Origin: Candidatus Zhuqueibacterota bacterium
Lineage (GTDB): Bacteria; Zhuqueibacterota; Zhuqueibacteria; Residuimicrobiales; Oceaniaggregativiventaceae
Assembly (NCBI GenBank): GCA_014728085.1
Contig: WJMF01000075.1
Coordinates: 54,028-118,027, forward strand
DNA: 64,000 nucleotides
Reading direction: 5' to 3'
Below, one piece after another: positions 35,602-46,600 of this stretch. The notes under the pieces are model-generated. The model was not told where the DNA came from and did not search any database. It saw only the letters and a program-made list of their open reading frames with translations. Within the stretch, counting starts at the first letter, position 1. Each line of letters starts with the position of its first letter. A program made the translations under genes and the position numbers.

Positions 35602-36954
35602 TTAAAAGCAGGGACACCTGTTACGACAGCAATAATTTTTGTAAATCTGTATCATTCCCTGTTGAAAACAGGCACTTTGGAAAAGAGCGGCGTTTTTTTC
35701 CTCGGAAGAACAAATCAGGTCAATCATGTAATCTGATATATGATTATTTCCAGGGGTGGGGTGAAGAAGATAGAGTTCCAAAATCATATGCTCCAGTCGC
35801 TGATCATCCTGTTCACGGGCCAGACCATATAATACGGTAAAAACGGTATTGATCACAATATCACGGCTCTTTTCCTTGCCAATCAGATGGAGAGATTTTT
35901 TGCCTCTCAGGTTGGCGTCTGAAGTAAAATGATAATGATCCTGCCAATATCCAAAAGGCTCTACCAAAAACAGAGCGGCAATCTCTTTGAGACACTTGGC
36001 AGGGTGTCGGTTCAGGGCCTTAATAAAAGGTAAAACAGAGTCGACAAATCCGGACGCCCTGAACCGGAGCAGCAGAGACGCCAGGCCGGCAATCCGCCTG
36101 GTCGGAAAATTCTGTGGACGCAGACGAAAGAAAATCCATTCAGAAGCAGAGAGCGAACTGAATTCAGATTCCAAACGGTTCCAGATGGCATGCATTTGAC
36201 GCACTTGCGGATGAGTCGGCTTGGCCGGCAACAATCCAGAAGTTCCAAATAAACAGGCCTGACTGACGTCGACAGGCGTTTCCTGGCTTTCCGAGATAAT
36301 TGCTGCTCGCAATTTGCCGAAAGAACAATTTTGTGCTAATTTCAAAAAAGCGGTACTGTTTTTACTATACCCCAGCGTTTGACACAGACTTTTGTAAAAA
36401 ATCTGGTCCCAATCGTCATTCTCCCGTAACTCCTTGTGACGGTCAGCCTTGATCTTTAAACGGTTGAGCCCGGCCTGACGAATAAATTCCCGCTTTTTTT
36501 CCGAATCGAATTTTTGAAGGGGACAAATCCGGATTGTTTCGCGCAGTATAGAAACCGTTTCCTCTGTTTCCAGCTGTTCAGCGGATTTTTCCAGCACAGA
36601 ATCGAGATTAAATACGGGTATGCCGTATCCATTTTGCTTTTTGGTCAGAAAATCGGCGGGACACTCACCGGTCACGACGTGCAATATAACGCGATTATAA
36701 TTTGCATCATTGTGATGTCCATGAGAATACCAAAAGTGGGGTCGACTGTGTATTTCGATATCGCCACGCCGCATATGTCCATCTATGACGATCAAAGCGT
36801 CACGAAAATCAGGTCCGGCATCGGTATTCAGAACACCCTTCTCAAGTACGAGAATTTCCCTGCCGTCCGCTGTTTTCAGACCGGACCGCGGAAATGCCCG
36901 TGTTGGCCAGAGTTGAAATAAAAACCGTTCAGATGCAGGTTCTTTTAATTTCAT
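35602..36954 (-). CDS. DUF2851 family protein
   Basis: This 450-aa protein belongs to DUF2851, an uncharacterised family common in Bacteroidota and relatives. Recognisable segments are LNTDAGPDFRDALIVIDG and RGDIEIHSRPHFWYSHGHHNDANYN near the N-terminus. The His/Asp/Asn-rich stretch 'GHHNDANYN' suggests metal or nucleic-acid handling, but no activity is established. The track starts at a TTG; the ATG at 36954, five bases after the CapA stop, is preferred. It ends the coiled-coil, CapA, DUF2851 unit. No function is assigned. Confidence 0.85.
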   Translation of the reverse strand: MKLKEPASERFLFQLWPTRAFPRSGLKTADGREILVLEKGVLNTDAGPDFRDALIVIDGHMRRGDIEIHSRPHFWYSHGHHNDANYNRVILHVVTGECPADFLTKKQNGYGIPVFNLDSVLEKSAEQLETEETVSILRETIRICPLQKFDSEKKREFIRQAGLNRLKIKADRHKELRENDDWDQIFYKSLCQTLGYSKNSTAFLKLAQNCSFGKLRAAIISESQETPVDVSQACLFGTSGLLPAKPTHPQVRQMHAIWNRLESEFSSLSASEWIFFRLRPQNFPTRRIAGLASLLLRFRASGFVDSVLPFIKALNRHPAKCLKEIAALFLVEPFGYWQDHYHFTSDANLRGKKSLHLIGKEKSRDIVINTVFTVLYGLAREQDDQRLEHMILELYLLHPTPGNNHISDYMIDLICSSEEKNAALFQSACFQQGMIQIYKNYCCRNRCPCF

Positions 36955-36959
36955 AAGAA

Positions 36960-38141
36960 TCAATAAAATGGATCGATGGCGACAAAACCGTCCATATCAA
37001 CGACCGTTTTTCCTTGATTTAAATCTGTGGATATTTTATTTAAATTCCTCAAAACGCGTTCTCTTTGCTCACCACGCAGCAAACGGGGTTGGAACTGGAC
37101 TGCACTATTGTAAACATTTATCGGATAAACCCTGGCATATACCAATCCCAACTTGTCCACAAAAACACGCAGGATCATGCTGGTTCGGGCGGTATAACTA
37201 AAGGAACCGAAAATATAATTCCCCAGACTATAGGCAATCAATCGGTTGTGGTAAATCTCGATTCCCTGCAAAACGTGAGGATGGTGCCCCAAAACCAGAT
37301 CCGCGCCAAAATCAATAGCCCGATGAGCGAAATAGGTTTGATAAGATTTAGGCGTAGATCGTTTTTCCTGTCCCCAATGAAAACTGACCACAATGATATC
37401 AGCGCGCTCATCAACGTCGTCTATAAGCTCACGCATTTGCGCTTCGGTAGGGTGACAGGTACCACAACGATCGTTTTCGGCCCAAAAGTCGAGCGGATAA
37501 GTAAACGAAAACCCCAGGAAAGCAAACCGAATCCCCTCTTTCTCCAAAAAAATGGCCCTGCAGGCAAGCGTATCATTGGCGCCTGCACCGCAATATGCAA
37601 TATCAAAATCCTCTAAAACGGCTATGGTTGATGACAGGCCTTCACAACCATAATCGACAATATGGTTGTTGGCCAGATTAACCACATTGATACCGGCATT
37701 ATCGATCCCCTTGACAAAATCGGGAGGAACCTTGAATGTAAACGTTTTATCCTCGAACCGGTTCCCTGCATCGGTAAGGGGAGCTTCCAGATTGGCGATG
37801 GTGATATCAGAATGGCGAAATATGGATCGCGTACTATCAAAAGGATAATCAAAGCCCTTTTCTTCAACGAGATCAACAATCCAGGACCCCATCATCAAGT
37901 CACCGGTTGCTGCGACAGAAACCGGTTTCCGATTTGCCATAGAATTGAAAACCTGACGTTTGATACCAGAGTCGACGGCAGTGGATTGTAACGGGAATAA
38001 TTTTTCCCTGCTGTGAACAATAACAAGGTCATGGTGGTGAGCACAACTCGCCACCATGACCAAATTTAAAAGAAAAAATGATTTGAGTACAGTTGGTCGG
38101 CAAAAAGCCGGGACTGAACTACTTTTTAACCTCTTCCACAT
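36960..38141 (-). CDS. CapA-family (PGA_cap) metallophosphatase-like lipoprotein
   Basis: This protein of about 393 aa has a signal and probable lipobox (MVASC). Its CapA domain shows VSVAATGDLMMG, then ITIANLEAPLTD, NVVNLANNHIVDYG, VVSFHWGQE and LVLGHHPHVLQGIE. These motifs carry the Asp, Asn and His metal ligands of the calcineurin-like fold. CapA/PgsA proteins take part in poly-gamma-glutamate capsule synthesis, but many homologues occur without that system, and none of its other genes is seen here. The start is uncertain: the frame overlaps the end of the coiled-coil gene by 23 bases from the ATG at 38141 or 44 bases from 38162, with no good ribosome site. Confidence 0.85.
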   Translation of the reverse strand: MWKRLKSSSVPAFCRPTVLKSFFLLNLVMVASCAHHHDLVIVHSREKLFPLQSTAVDSGIKRQVFNSMANRKPVSVAATGDLMMGSWIVDLVEEKGFDYPFDSTRSIFRHSDITIANLEAPLTDAGNRFEDKTFTFKVPPDFVKGIDNAGINVVNLANNHIVDYGCEGLSSTIAVLEDFDIAYCGAGANDTLACRAIFLEKEGIRFAFLGFSFTYPLDFWAENDRCGTCHPTEAQMRELIDDVDERADIIVVSFHWGQEKRSTPKSYQTYFAHRAIDFGADLVLGHHPHVLQGIEIYHNRLIAYSLGNYIFGSFSYTARTSMILRVFVDKLGLVYARVYPINVYNSAVQFQPRLLRGEQRERVLRNLNKISTDLNQGKTVVDMDGFVAIDPFY

Positions 38142-38511
38142 CAACTTCTTCGACATCATCATCGGATTCTTTATCCTCTTTCGACTTTGCCTCCTCTTTG
38201 GGCGCTTTTGCCTTTTCCTGTTTTACATTTTCTATTTCTTCGCGTTTGCTCTCCAGGGATTTTTCCAGCTTTTTCAATTCGTCAATGGTTTTTTGCACCT
38301 CTTCATCTTTGAAAATATTAGGCTTGGCCTGGGTAGCGACCAGTTCATATGTCCGCGATCCCAGCTCTCCAAATAATTTATCGATATTGCGTTGCGCCGC
38401 AAGTATATCAAAGCGAAGCTTACCGATTTTTGCCATTTCATCCGCTTTATCGGCGACAAAGGTCGCACCGTCGCGAAACAGATCTCTGAGCTCATTGAGT
38501 AATGTAGCCAT
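38119..38511 (-). CDS. Small coiled-coil protein with acidic tail
   Basis: This 130-aa cytoplasmic protein is mostly helical. The first 60 residues (FVADKADEMAKIGKLRFDIL, then NIDKLFGELGSRTYEL) resemble the short amphipathic region found at the start of many small zinc-ribbon or YtxH-like proteins, but no cysteines are present. Residues 70-100 form a Lys/Glu coiled coil and the last 30 are very acidic (SDDDVEEVDVEEVKK). The ribosome site AAGGAGG is strong. It is the first gene of a unit with CapA and DUF2851. No function is recognised. Confidence 0.75.
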   Translation of the reverse strand: MATLLNELRDLFRDGATFVADKADEMAKIGKLRFDILAAQRNIDKLFGELGSRTYELVATQAKPNIFKDEEVQKTIDELKKLEKSLESKREEIENVKQEKAKAPKEEAKSKEDKESDDDVEEVDVEEVKK

Positions 38512-38612
38512 TTGGGTTCCTCCTTAATTATAGCCTTTACATTAATAACAAAAAAAACAGTGTGAGATATTTCCGTAACAGAAATTATTTCACAATCATC
38601 TTGACTACTAAC

Positions 38613-40874
38613 TTAAAATTTGTGGCCGAGAAATGCAAGTTTTTTTACATATCGACGCGAGTCTATTCTGACCTCGAGAAAATAAATACCGGAAGCGACT
38701 TTAAAACCGTAATCATCTGTTCCATCCCAGTAGAACGCATACTCATTCGCAGGCAATGTCTCCTTCACAAGGGTTCGCACGAATTGACCCAGTTGATTAT
38801 AAATGTTCAGGCTTGCCAAAGATCCGCCGTCCTCCACAGGAATATTGAGTTGAATACGGGTACGTTGAAAAAATGGATTGGGATAATTTTGCATCACCAA
38901 TCGTTCCACCACCGGATCATCTGCAGGCTCTTCGTTGAAAGCTTCATAAGCGTTGAGTTTTCCCCAGCCCCAATTAAAATTCGGCTGTACACTGACAAAT
39001 GCATCCAGCGAGGCGGATTCCGTCAACAGGCGGGCAATCTGATAGGAAGATAATTCTGCGTCTTTTTCCAATAAAAGGGCGCTAACCCCGGTTACATGTG
39101 GCGCCGCCATGCTGGTTCCACTGGAAATCCCCCAGCTGGAATCCTGAAGAATATAAGCATTGGGATAAAGCCGAAAAGTGGAATAGTAGATGCTGTTTTC
39201 GTTTTCGGGCAATGCATACCGGGAGCGTGCACTGGCAATAACCTGCCCCGGCGCGCAAACTTCAGGTTTAATACGACCATCCCGGGTGGGACCGGCAGAA
39301 GAGAACGGACTGAGGGCCCCCGGTTCCAGGCGGTCGAATGGATTAATGGTCAAACTATGATCGTCAACATCAATCCAGGACATTTTTGTTACATAGGAAC
39401 CAACCGTAATTACATTTTTTGCCGTACCGGGTATGGCCAGCAGACCCTGATCCTGAACATAATTTTTCAACTCAACAGACATACTGGAATTTGCCAGATA
39501 GATATCGATGCTTCCGCCGCTTCCTTCCAGAATCATCGTCCAGTCGCCGTTGCGGGGCACCGGACCATTGTTGGCGTCGCTGATTTCGACATAAATTTCA
39601 CAATCACCGTTAAAGGGGTTGCAGCCGCGAATATACTGCTGATTTTTCTCATAAAAACTGTTCCAGATGTAGACAAAGCCATCCTCAGAAGAGTTTTCGG
39701 CAAACTCACCGGGCTTAACCGGGCCGAATGAGCGCCCCGCAGGAGAAACCAGGGTTACCTCCACCCTTTCGCTACCCGAATACCAGGCATCAAGCTGGAC
39801 AATATCATCGTTTGTGCCCGGATTCGGAGAATAGCCCTGAATATTAAAATGTACTTCAGCACTCGAGCTTTCTTGCCCAAAATCAATAAAAGAGTGAATC
39901 GACTCATTGCCGTTATTCCCGGCAACGGTTACAACTGCCTTGCCCGGAATACCCGGACCGGTGATTTTGTCGATAAACCGCTCAATAGAGGAGGTGCCGT
40001 CATGTGCACCGAAATGCCCGCCAAAACTCAGATTGGCGACATAGGGACGTTGAAGAACCCCGGCAATGCTGTCGATAAAAGAAAGAGCCAGGATCTGGTC
40101 GATTGACTGAAAAACCTTGCTCTCCTGATCCCGCGTCGCTTTGACGACGATCAAATCAGCCGACGGTGCAACACCGGCATAGCGCCCATTTGCATCGCCG
40201 CTACCGGCTGCAATACCGGTTACATGGGTTCCATGTCCGTTGATATCAACACTCTCAAGCCGGGTTTGTTGCTGCAAGGCTGAATTGATGTCTGATTCGG
40301 TATACACCCTGCCACCCAAAACCGTGCCGGGTATGCTGAGATCAAGCAAATATAAAATTCGGCTACTGCCGTCAGCCTTGCGAAAAGACTGGTGCCTCCA
40401 GTCGATTCCGGTATCGACGATTCCAACAAGCACGCCTTTTCCGCCGATAGAATAGTGTTGTTGTTGTAATTCGGAATAGTGAATAGCGGGCAGGCTTTTA
40501 TCTAAAAAGGGCCTTAGGGGCACAGAGGATTCGACGTAGAGGACATCCGGATGATTCGAAAGCAAGGTCAACCCGGACAAGGAGGTACGCAGGATAACCA
40601 TATTCTCCCGTTTGGTCAGGGTTTGAAAGCGAGGCGACCCTGATGACAATGACTCTCCCTTCAGAGTGACAACAACATCAACAATGTCGGAGACAATCCC
40701 TTTTTCAAGCCGGCCGGCGGTGGCATGTTGCTCTGAATTCAGCCGATTCGGATGATGTACGAGGTAATTCAGCCGGGGGTCCAGTTTACCCGGTTGTCCG
40801 GCATATACCTGAAAAGAAATCAGGAATAAACAGATGATCAAACCGGGCTTGGATTGGCGATGATATGCTTTCAA
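38613..40874 (-). CDS. Secreted subtilase (S8) with FlgD-like sorting domain
   Basis: This 753-aa exported serine protease has the catalytic triad in GVLVGIVDTGIDWRH (Asp), DINGHGTHVTGIAAG (His) and GISSGTSMAAPHVTG (Ser). The oxyanion Asn is in TVAGNNGN. A C-terminal FlgD-Ig/type IX-like sorting domain starts LVMQNYPNPFFQRTRI and ends SGIYFLEVRIDSRRYVKKLA. The signal peptide is IICLFLISFQVYAG. The track start is a TTG 11 codons earlier; a TTG at 40874 with AGGAG six bases upstream is preferred. It is the last gene of the surface-protein block and follows a terminator, so it is separately expressed. It is probably surface-displayed and degrades extracellular proteins. Confidence 0.92.
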   Translation of the reverse strand: MKAYHRQSKPGLIICLFLISFQVYAGQPGKLDPRLNYLVHHPNRLNSEQHATAGRLEKGIVSDIVDVVVTLKGESLSSGSPRFQTLTKRENMVILRTSLSGLTLLSNHPDVLYVESSVPLRPFLDKSLPAIHYSELQQQHYSIGGKGVLVGIVDTGIDWRHQSFRKADGSSRILYLLDLSIPGTVLGGRVYTESDINSALQQQTRLESVDINGHGTHVTGIAAGSGDANGRYAGVAPSADLIVVKATRDQESKVFQSIDQILALSFIDSIAGVLQRPYVANLSFGGHFGAHDGTSSIERFIDKITGPGIPGKAVVTVAGNNGNESIHSFIDFGQESSSAEVHFNIQGYSPNPGTNDDIVQLDAWYSGSERVEVTLVSPAGRSFGPVKPGEFAENSSEDGFVYIWNSFYEKNQQYIRGCNPFNGDCEIYVEISDANNGPVPRNGDWTMILEGSGGSIDIYLANSSMSVELKNYVQDQGLLAIPGTAKNVITVGSYVTKMSWIDVDDHSLTINPFDRLEPGALSPFSSAGPTRDGRIKPEVCAPGQVIASARSRYALPENENSIYYSTFRLYPNAYILQDSSWGISSGTSMAAPHVTGVSALLLEKDAELSSYQIARLLTESASLDAFVSVQPNFNWGWGKLNAYEAFNEEPADDPVVERLVMQNYPNPFFQRTRIQLNIPVEDGGSLASLNIYNQLGQFVRTLVKETLPANEYAFYWDGTDDYGFKVASGIYFLEVRIDSRRYVKKLAFLGHKF

Positions 40875-41025
40875 TATCTCTCCTGAAGATTTGACCGTGC
40901 GGTGCAAAACCGGCCGGGGGCAGATGGGCCGGGCACATTATGAATGAGCGGGATCAATGAACGAAAACAGATCGTATGCGTTATCGGAAAATACCATCCA
41001 CTCGTTTGTCTTACAAGATAAAAAA

Positions 41026-41059
41026 AACTCTCACAAAATCAAAATATTTTGTGAGAGTT
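41026..41059 (-). terminator. Intrinsic terminator of the GWxTD gene
   Basis: Perfect 14-base arms (AACTCTCACAAAAT / ATTTTGTGAGAGTT) enclose a 6-base loop, with a T run on the minus strand (plus-strand A run at 41021-41027). It lies 36 bases after the GWxTD stop. Confidence 0.85.
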
Positions 41060-41095
41060 CAAACATACCACGTGAATATAAACATTTGGATCGGG

Positions 41096-42496
41096 CTACC
41101 GGCGCTGTTCTCCCAGCATTTGCTTATAATCCGGATTCTGAATCTCGCCGCGCAAGGTTGAATGCAGGAGTTGATAGTCTCCCAGCCCAATGATATCGCC
41201 AAAAACGAATTCAACCCCGCCTTGCAGGTCATAGTAATGCCAGATTTCGTATGGTTTGATCTCGGGTTCACTGGGATAGCGATCGATATAATTGGGAGGA
41301 CCATAGATCAAGTAAACACGCCCACGATCGGTTTCCCAGCCTTCCCGCTTCATGACATTAAATTGATTATTTACATATTCTATTCGTTTTAAATAATCAT
41401 AACGAAATTCATTAAAGACCGTCGCCGGATTGGAATCATAGCTTTTCCATATGGAAAAAAGCGCCTGACGTTTATCCTCCGGAGAAATCGAAGATTTATA
41501 CAGAGCTTTCATATCAGCATTCAAAAGGTAATTCATGAATGCATATTCCTGATCACATTCTTCTTCAGTTAATGTGGTAAACTCGCTTTGCAGGTATTGC
41601 GTATTGTAATCCTGAACAGACACAGAATCAGAAGCCAGTGTCGTATTGTACATATAAAACTTTTTTTCCCTTGACACAAGAACCTGGTCCGTTGAATCCA
41701 GCAATTCAAAATTTAAAAAATAGGTTCCTGAAGGAAGGTCGCTGATGCGCAGGGCACCGAATTCGACTTTACTTTCGCCTTTTACCGGTCGCTTGAGCTG
41801 TACCGGAAAAACGGATGCCGGCTTTTGTCCGACAGGATCGGTAAGAAAGTATTGTACTTTGTAATAGGATTCTTCCGGATAGTTTTTCAGATTGTAGGAC
41901 TCGATGTAAAAATAAAGATTTTCGGAATCCTGATAATAAAATCCGGAAGGATTCGGCAGGACGATTAAACCATTTTTATAAAACGGATTATCACTTTTTT
42001 GTTGAACCGGGGTGATCGAGGTAGAGAGTTCAATATCGCTAAGAGTGATTTCATCCAGGGGATAGAGTTCAATATCACGGATAAATTTGATCGAATCCTG
42101 GTGAGAGGGATTGTTTATATCCCGTGCATATAGCATGCCCCGGTAATGACCAACGGGCGCGAGCAGATAAAAACGGTCAAGCACGGTTTTGGACAATGAT
42201 GCCCGGCTGGTATCGGCGATGGTATCGACGGTTTTCCAGCGATTTCCGGACCAGAGAGAATCATTCTGATAAATTGTAAACTCGAGCAGAATTTCAGCCG
42301 TATATTCATGATCAGCGGTTTTATGATAATCGAGTTCACTGCGATATAGAGAATAATAAAACTCCCAAAATACCTGGGAGGAATCATATCTGAACGTGCT
42401 ATAGTCCGTGTCGAGAAAAATACTGTTTTGTGCCTGCAACGTTGATAAAAAAGGAGCAAAAATCGAGATCAAAAAAATGATCGCATATTTTTTCAC
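41096..42496 (-). CDS. GWxTD domain-containing exported protein
   Basis: This 466-aa exported protein has the C-terminal GWxTD-type domain, here reading REGWETDRGRVYLIYGPPN, then PYEIWHYYDLQGGVEFVF. The family is found in FCB and related phyla, often near secretion genes; its function is not known. The signal peptide is KYAIIFLISIFAPFLSTLQAQ. The first 250 residues look like two beta-rich domains (GSSM-like composition not recognised). The start is GTG; the one at 42496 has AAGGTGAG upstream, and a GTG three codons earlier (42505) is also possible. It follows the PorV gene, with a terminator between them. Confidence 0.85.
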   Translation of the reverse strand: MKKYAIIFLISIFAPFLSTLQAQNSIFLDTDYSTFRYDSSQVFWEFYYSLYRSELDYHKTADHEYTAEILLEFTIYQNDSLWSGNRWKTVDTIADTSRASLSKTVLDRFYLLAPVGHYRGMLYARDINNPSHQDSIKFIRDIELYPLDEITLSDIELSTSITPVQQKSDNPFYKNGLIVLPNPSGFYYQDSENLYFYIESYNLKNYPEESYYKVQYFLTDPVGQKPASVFPVQLKRPVKGESKVEFGALRISDLPSGTYFLNFELLDSTDQVLVSREKKFYMYNTTLASDSVSVQDYNTQYLQSEFTTLTEEECDQEYAFMNYLLNADMKALYKSSISPEDKRQALFSIWKSYDSNPATVFNEFRYDYLKRIEYVNNQFNVMKREGWETDRGRVYLIYGPPNYIDRYPSEPEIKPYEIWHYYDLQGGVEFVFGDIIGLGDYQLLHSTLRGEIQNPDYKQMLGEQRR

Positions 42497-42526
42497 TATA
42501 CTCACCTTGTGTTGGGTTCATAAAAA

Positions 42527-42553
42527 AAGGGTGGACCATTGTGGCCCACCCTT
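42527..42553 (-). terminator. Intrinsic terminator after the PorV/PorQ-like gene
   Basis: The hairpin AAGGGTGG-a-CCA-ttg-TGG-c-CCACCCTT is followed by a T run on the minus strand. It lies 19 bases after the stop at 42572 and 30 bases before the GWxTD start, so readthrough could still feed that gene. Confidence 0.85.
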
Positions 42554-42571
42554 ATGGTCAGAAGATCGATA

Positions 42572-43621
42572 TTAGAAACCGATCGTTAAACAAAAGATAT
42601 TGTTGGCGTCAAAATATTCAGCGGTGCGATAAGCATAGTCGATACCCAGGGTAAAATTTCTGGCAATTGGATAATTGATACCGAATCCAAAAGCGGGGCC
42701 CCAGATATAGGACTTGCCGCCCAGCTCGTCATCCTGAGCATTCAGACCATGGCTATAACTTCCACGAACAAAGAATATTTCCTGAAAAGCCACTTCCAAT
42801 CCTGCCATCAGTTCGTCGTTGCCAAAATTCTGATTGCGGAAATTGCCGACGACAGTGGTGCGGAAATCATCGGTGGCATTCAGTTCATAGGCAAGACCAA
42901 TTTCGAACAATGAAGGCAACTCGGACTTTTGCGCCGGGATTTGCAAACGACGGGCCGGGGCCTGTGGTTCAGTACCCGGAATATTGACCAGTTTTTCCAG
43001 GTTCTGACCATCATACTGCAAGCCGGGACCAAAATTCTTCATGGTGACGCCGAGCAGAATGCCGGCAGAGGTGCGGTACTGAACACCAAGATCGAATGCT
43101 ACGCTGTTGGCCGTGGTGCTCAGAATCTTCTCATGAATCATTTTGATGTTTACACCGGCACTGATATTATCGGTCAGATCTCGGGCATACGTCGCACCGA
43201 GAGTAAAAAAGGTCGGTGAAAACGTCGCACCCGTACCTTCCGGTGATGCTTCCGTGGTCTCGATAATATCGCCGAAATTAAGTGATTTAAAGCTGAATCC
43301 AAAGGTTCCGATGCCGGTTTTTACACCCAAAGCAGCATAGGAAATACCGATATCAGCGATGTACTGCATCTGAGAAAACATAACCTCAGCGGCTTTATCG
43401 GTATTGCCGAGACCGGCAGGATTCCAATAGATTGCGTCTGTTCCGGTAACGGTGGCGATGTTTGCTCCACCAAGCGCCGTGGCGCGGGCACCGACCGGAA
43501 TCAAAAGCTCTTCAGCAGAAGCTGATCCTTTACGCTGATCTGAGGCAGCTTCGGCTTGAAACATTAACCCCATTATCAAAAGCAGGGTTAAACCGACCAG
43601 AGTAAAATATTTTATTCTCAT
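42572..43621 (-). CDS. PorV/PorQ-family outer-membrane protein
   Basis: This 349-aa outer-membrane barrel of the PorV/PorQ (FadL-like) family has the signature IPVGARATALGGANIATVTG followed by DAIYWNPAGLG. The signal peptide is LVGLTLLLIMGLMFQAEAA. PorV shuttles type IX substrates in Bacteroidota. Here the gene directly follows a gene for a large sorting-domain protein (36-base gap), so it may serve that substrate. A GGAGAAGG site precedes the ATG. The C-terminal strand pattern ends in 'CLTIGF', as usual for outer-membrane barrels. Confidence 0.9.
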   Translation of the reverse strand: MRIKYFTLVGLTLLLIMGLMFQAEAASDQRKGSASAEELLIPVGARATALGGANIATVTGTDAIYWNPAGLGNTDKAAEVMFSQMQYIADIGISYAALGVKTGIGTFGFSFKSLNFGDIIETTEASPEGTGATFSPTFFTLGATYARDLTDNISAGVNIKMIHEKILSTTANSVAFDLGVQYRTSAGILLGVTMKNFGPGLQYDGQNLEKLVNIPGTEPQAPARRLQIPAQKSELPSLFEIGLAYELNATDDFRTTVVGNFRNQNFGNDELMAGLEVAFQEIFFVRGSYSHGLNAQDDELGGKSYIWGPAFGFGINYPIARNFTLGIDYAYRTAEYFDANNIFCLTIGF

Positions 43622-43656
43622 ATATACCTTCTCCTGTATTTCATTTTTTTAATTTA

Positions 43657-46600
43657 CTACAGATGCAAGTATCTCGCTTCTCTATTGACTATGGCAAGCT
43701 TGAGAATCTTTTCGCCCACGCCCGGAATTTCGATATGCGCGATATACATACCACTACCAACCGGAATATTTTGATCGTTGTGCAAATTCCAGGTGGCAAT
43801 TGAGGTTTGATCGTCGTGCTCGATCGTGCGTATCAGTTGACCGGAAAGCGTGAATATACGAATGACACATCCATCTTCAGGTAAATTGATAAAGGATACA
43901 AATTGATCAAAGTTTGTTGTTTCAGCAGTATTGACGCCAAAATAGGGATTGGGGAAGACCTGTACCTGATTCAGGCGCTGCTGACCGATAGCATCCGACG
44001 TTTCCGCCGTCAGACCGGCTGTCGAGAAGGTAACATGATCACCCTGTTTTACCGGATGCAGGGTAAGAACGGTCATCGTCCAGTCACCGAGTTCAGTATA
44101 AGTGCCGCGGTTGGTGGGCCACATGGCAAAAACCACGTCGGCTGACGGACCCTCGTTGGTATCGTCGTAAAGGCCGGCACCATCATCATAATCGCTGTCC
44201 ATGATCCAGAGATACTCACGACCGCCCAGACCATCACCAACATCGGCCGCAATCGGATCCCAGTGCATGTCAACGGCATTGCTGCCCTCTGATTCGAGAA
44301 AACAAATGTTGACCTGACGGGGATTGTTGGGATCAGTAATGTCCTCGGCCCAGCCGGGAAATGTACCGATTCCCTGGAATCCATATTCGGGGCGAAGGTA
44401 TACATAGGCCTTGGACCATTGGCTCTCATCACTGGTAAAATGAATCTTGATATCGTTGTAATCATTGGGTCCCAGGGTGGATCCAAAGAAATTCTCACCC
44501 AGAAAACCGCCGCCAAAAAAGGTCTCACCGCCGGCATTGACACCGGTCAGGGTTCGTGTTCCCGTCCAGTCAAAACCACCGTAAGGAGCACCATAGGCGG
44601 CATAGGCACCGGCATGGGTATTAATGCCGTATTGCCCCGGTTCCGGTGCAAGGAGTGAAAAAGTCACACCGTCAAAAACCGGAAAATTGTCGCCTCCGGA
44701 AATGTTGTTCCATTTGGGAAAGAGGGTTTGACCGGTGGTGACATCCTTGACCGCAATCGCATTGGCATAGCCACTGTCCGCACCGGACTCGGCAAAGACA
44801 AAGTCGATGCGATAATCATGACCGGTGATGGCAGCAGGATCGACAACATAAGCCGAAGCGGTGATATCACCAGAACTGGCACCGTCGCCGGGAACAACGG
44901 TGACCGGCAGGTCGGTGTCGTGCTCGGTACCGTATTGGGTTTTGAGTTCCGGTTTGTGCGGTGTGGCCACAACCGGCTCGATGCTGTTTTCCAGAGCCTT
45001 GGGCGTACCATCCGGATTGACCGTATAGCCGGTGACGGCAAAATAATATTGCTTGCCGTTGACGAGAGGCACATTGCCACCAACCACATCTTTATCGATA
45101 TACATCGAATACTTGAGACCTGCATCGGTTCCGAACTGTACCGGTTTAACCACGATAGCATTGGCGTCGACGTCAAAAACTTCGTCATATACTTTGGTGA
45201 TAAAGTTTTCTTTGTCAAAGGTGGCGATGCGTGTCCACTGACCGGAGGCGTCACCGGAGCGTGAAGGTGCCTGATAAACATTATATCCTTCAAACGCATA
45301 GCCGGCTGCATCCTTGTGATCGCGGGCCGTTTCATCCCAGCTCAGGACGAGCTCCCCATCGCCTTCAAAAACCTCAACAACCGGAGCCGGTGGCGGGCTA
45401 CCCACGACAAAGTCGTTGTCATAGGCAAACTGGGCGGCGCGGTCATTGTATTTCATGATCGAAACCGAGTTTAAATAATTGTTCGACTGGCCGGCGACCA
45501 AACCGACAACAACTTCCATGGTCTCGCCCTTGGGCAGGGTAAAGGGACCGGAAGATTGCGCCATACGCATGTCTCCGGGAGGCGCTTCGTAAAAACCAAG
45601 CCAGCCTGTACCGGTAACCGGATCACCGCTGTTGACGAACTTGGAAGCTTGACCGGTCGTCGGATCGGTAAAAGTACTGCCGTCCCAGACAAAACCGCGA
45701 ACATAGTTATAGGCTTCATAACCACCTTCTGCTGATTCCAGGGTGGGATCGCTGTAGGTGCTGCTGGAGTTGATATATTTTACAAAAGAAGTCATCGGCA
45801 GAATCTTTTTGTCCGGTACCGGGCCGGAAGGCAGAAAGGCGGTGTCGCCGGGAGAATCCACCATCGGACCCTGGAAAAAGTCGCATCCCATAGCCGGTAC
45901 CTGTTCGCCATAGTGAGAGTCATAGGCAGTACCGTTGTAGACATATCCCATACTCAGATCGATATCACAGGCAACATAATCATCGCCGGCGTCACCGAGG
46001 TCGGGATCGAAAAAGATGGCAACATAAGAGCTGTCCAGGGTGGCTGGACCTTTGTTCTGAAACTCGAACTTGATGAAACAGCAATCGCCAAGCGGTCCGG
46101 CCTGGGCATAACCCCAAATGGTCTGATGCACTTCAAGGCCGATCGGTTGTGTCTGCCATACCGCCATGTGGTTGGCCGGATTGGCATCGTTGTAGACCGT
46201 ATAGAGCATCTGATCGCCGATCACCTCGGGCGGAGCACCCTGAGCGATAGCCGCCGCGTCCACGGTTTCACCTTTATCGAATTTGTAAACCTTGTATTCT
46301 TCTTTGGTCACATCATCCGGCGCACCGGAGGGTAAAATAATACCGCCCTGAAAATCGGTTGAATAGTCAGCTGCGGCAGCGCGAAGCTCGCGGGTATCCT
46401 CAGTCAAACCGAGCAACCACATGCCGGCGGTAAAAATGGCGTAATGCCCCGATCCCTTGGGATATTCCAGACCGGAATCTCCCGTTTGCGGATCAGTTGC
46501 AAAAAGACCGTTGTTGATAAAATAGCTGCTGATTCGATTGACATCGAACAAGGCAGCATGATTCTTTAGCGTACTCTTGTTGAGACTCTTCGTTCCCGGT

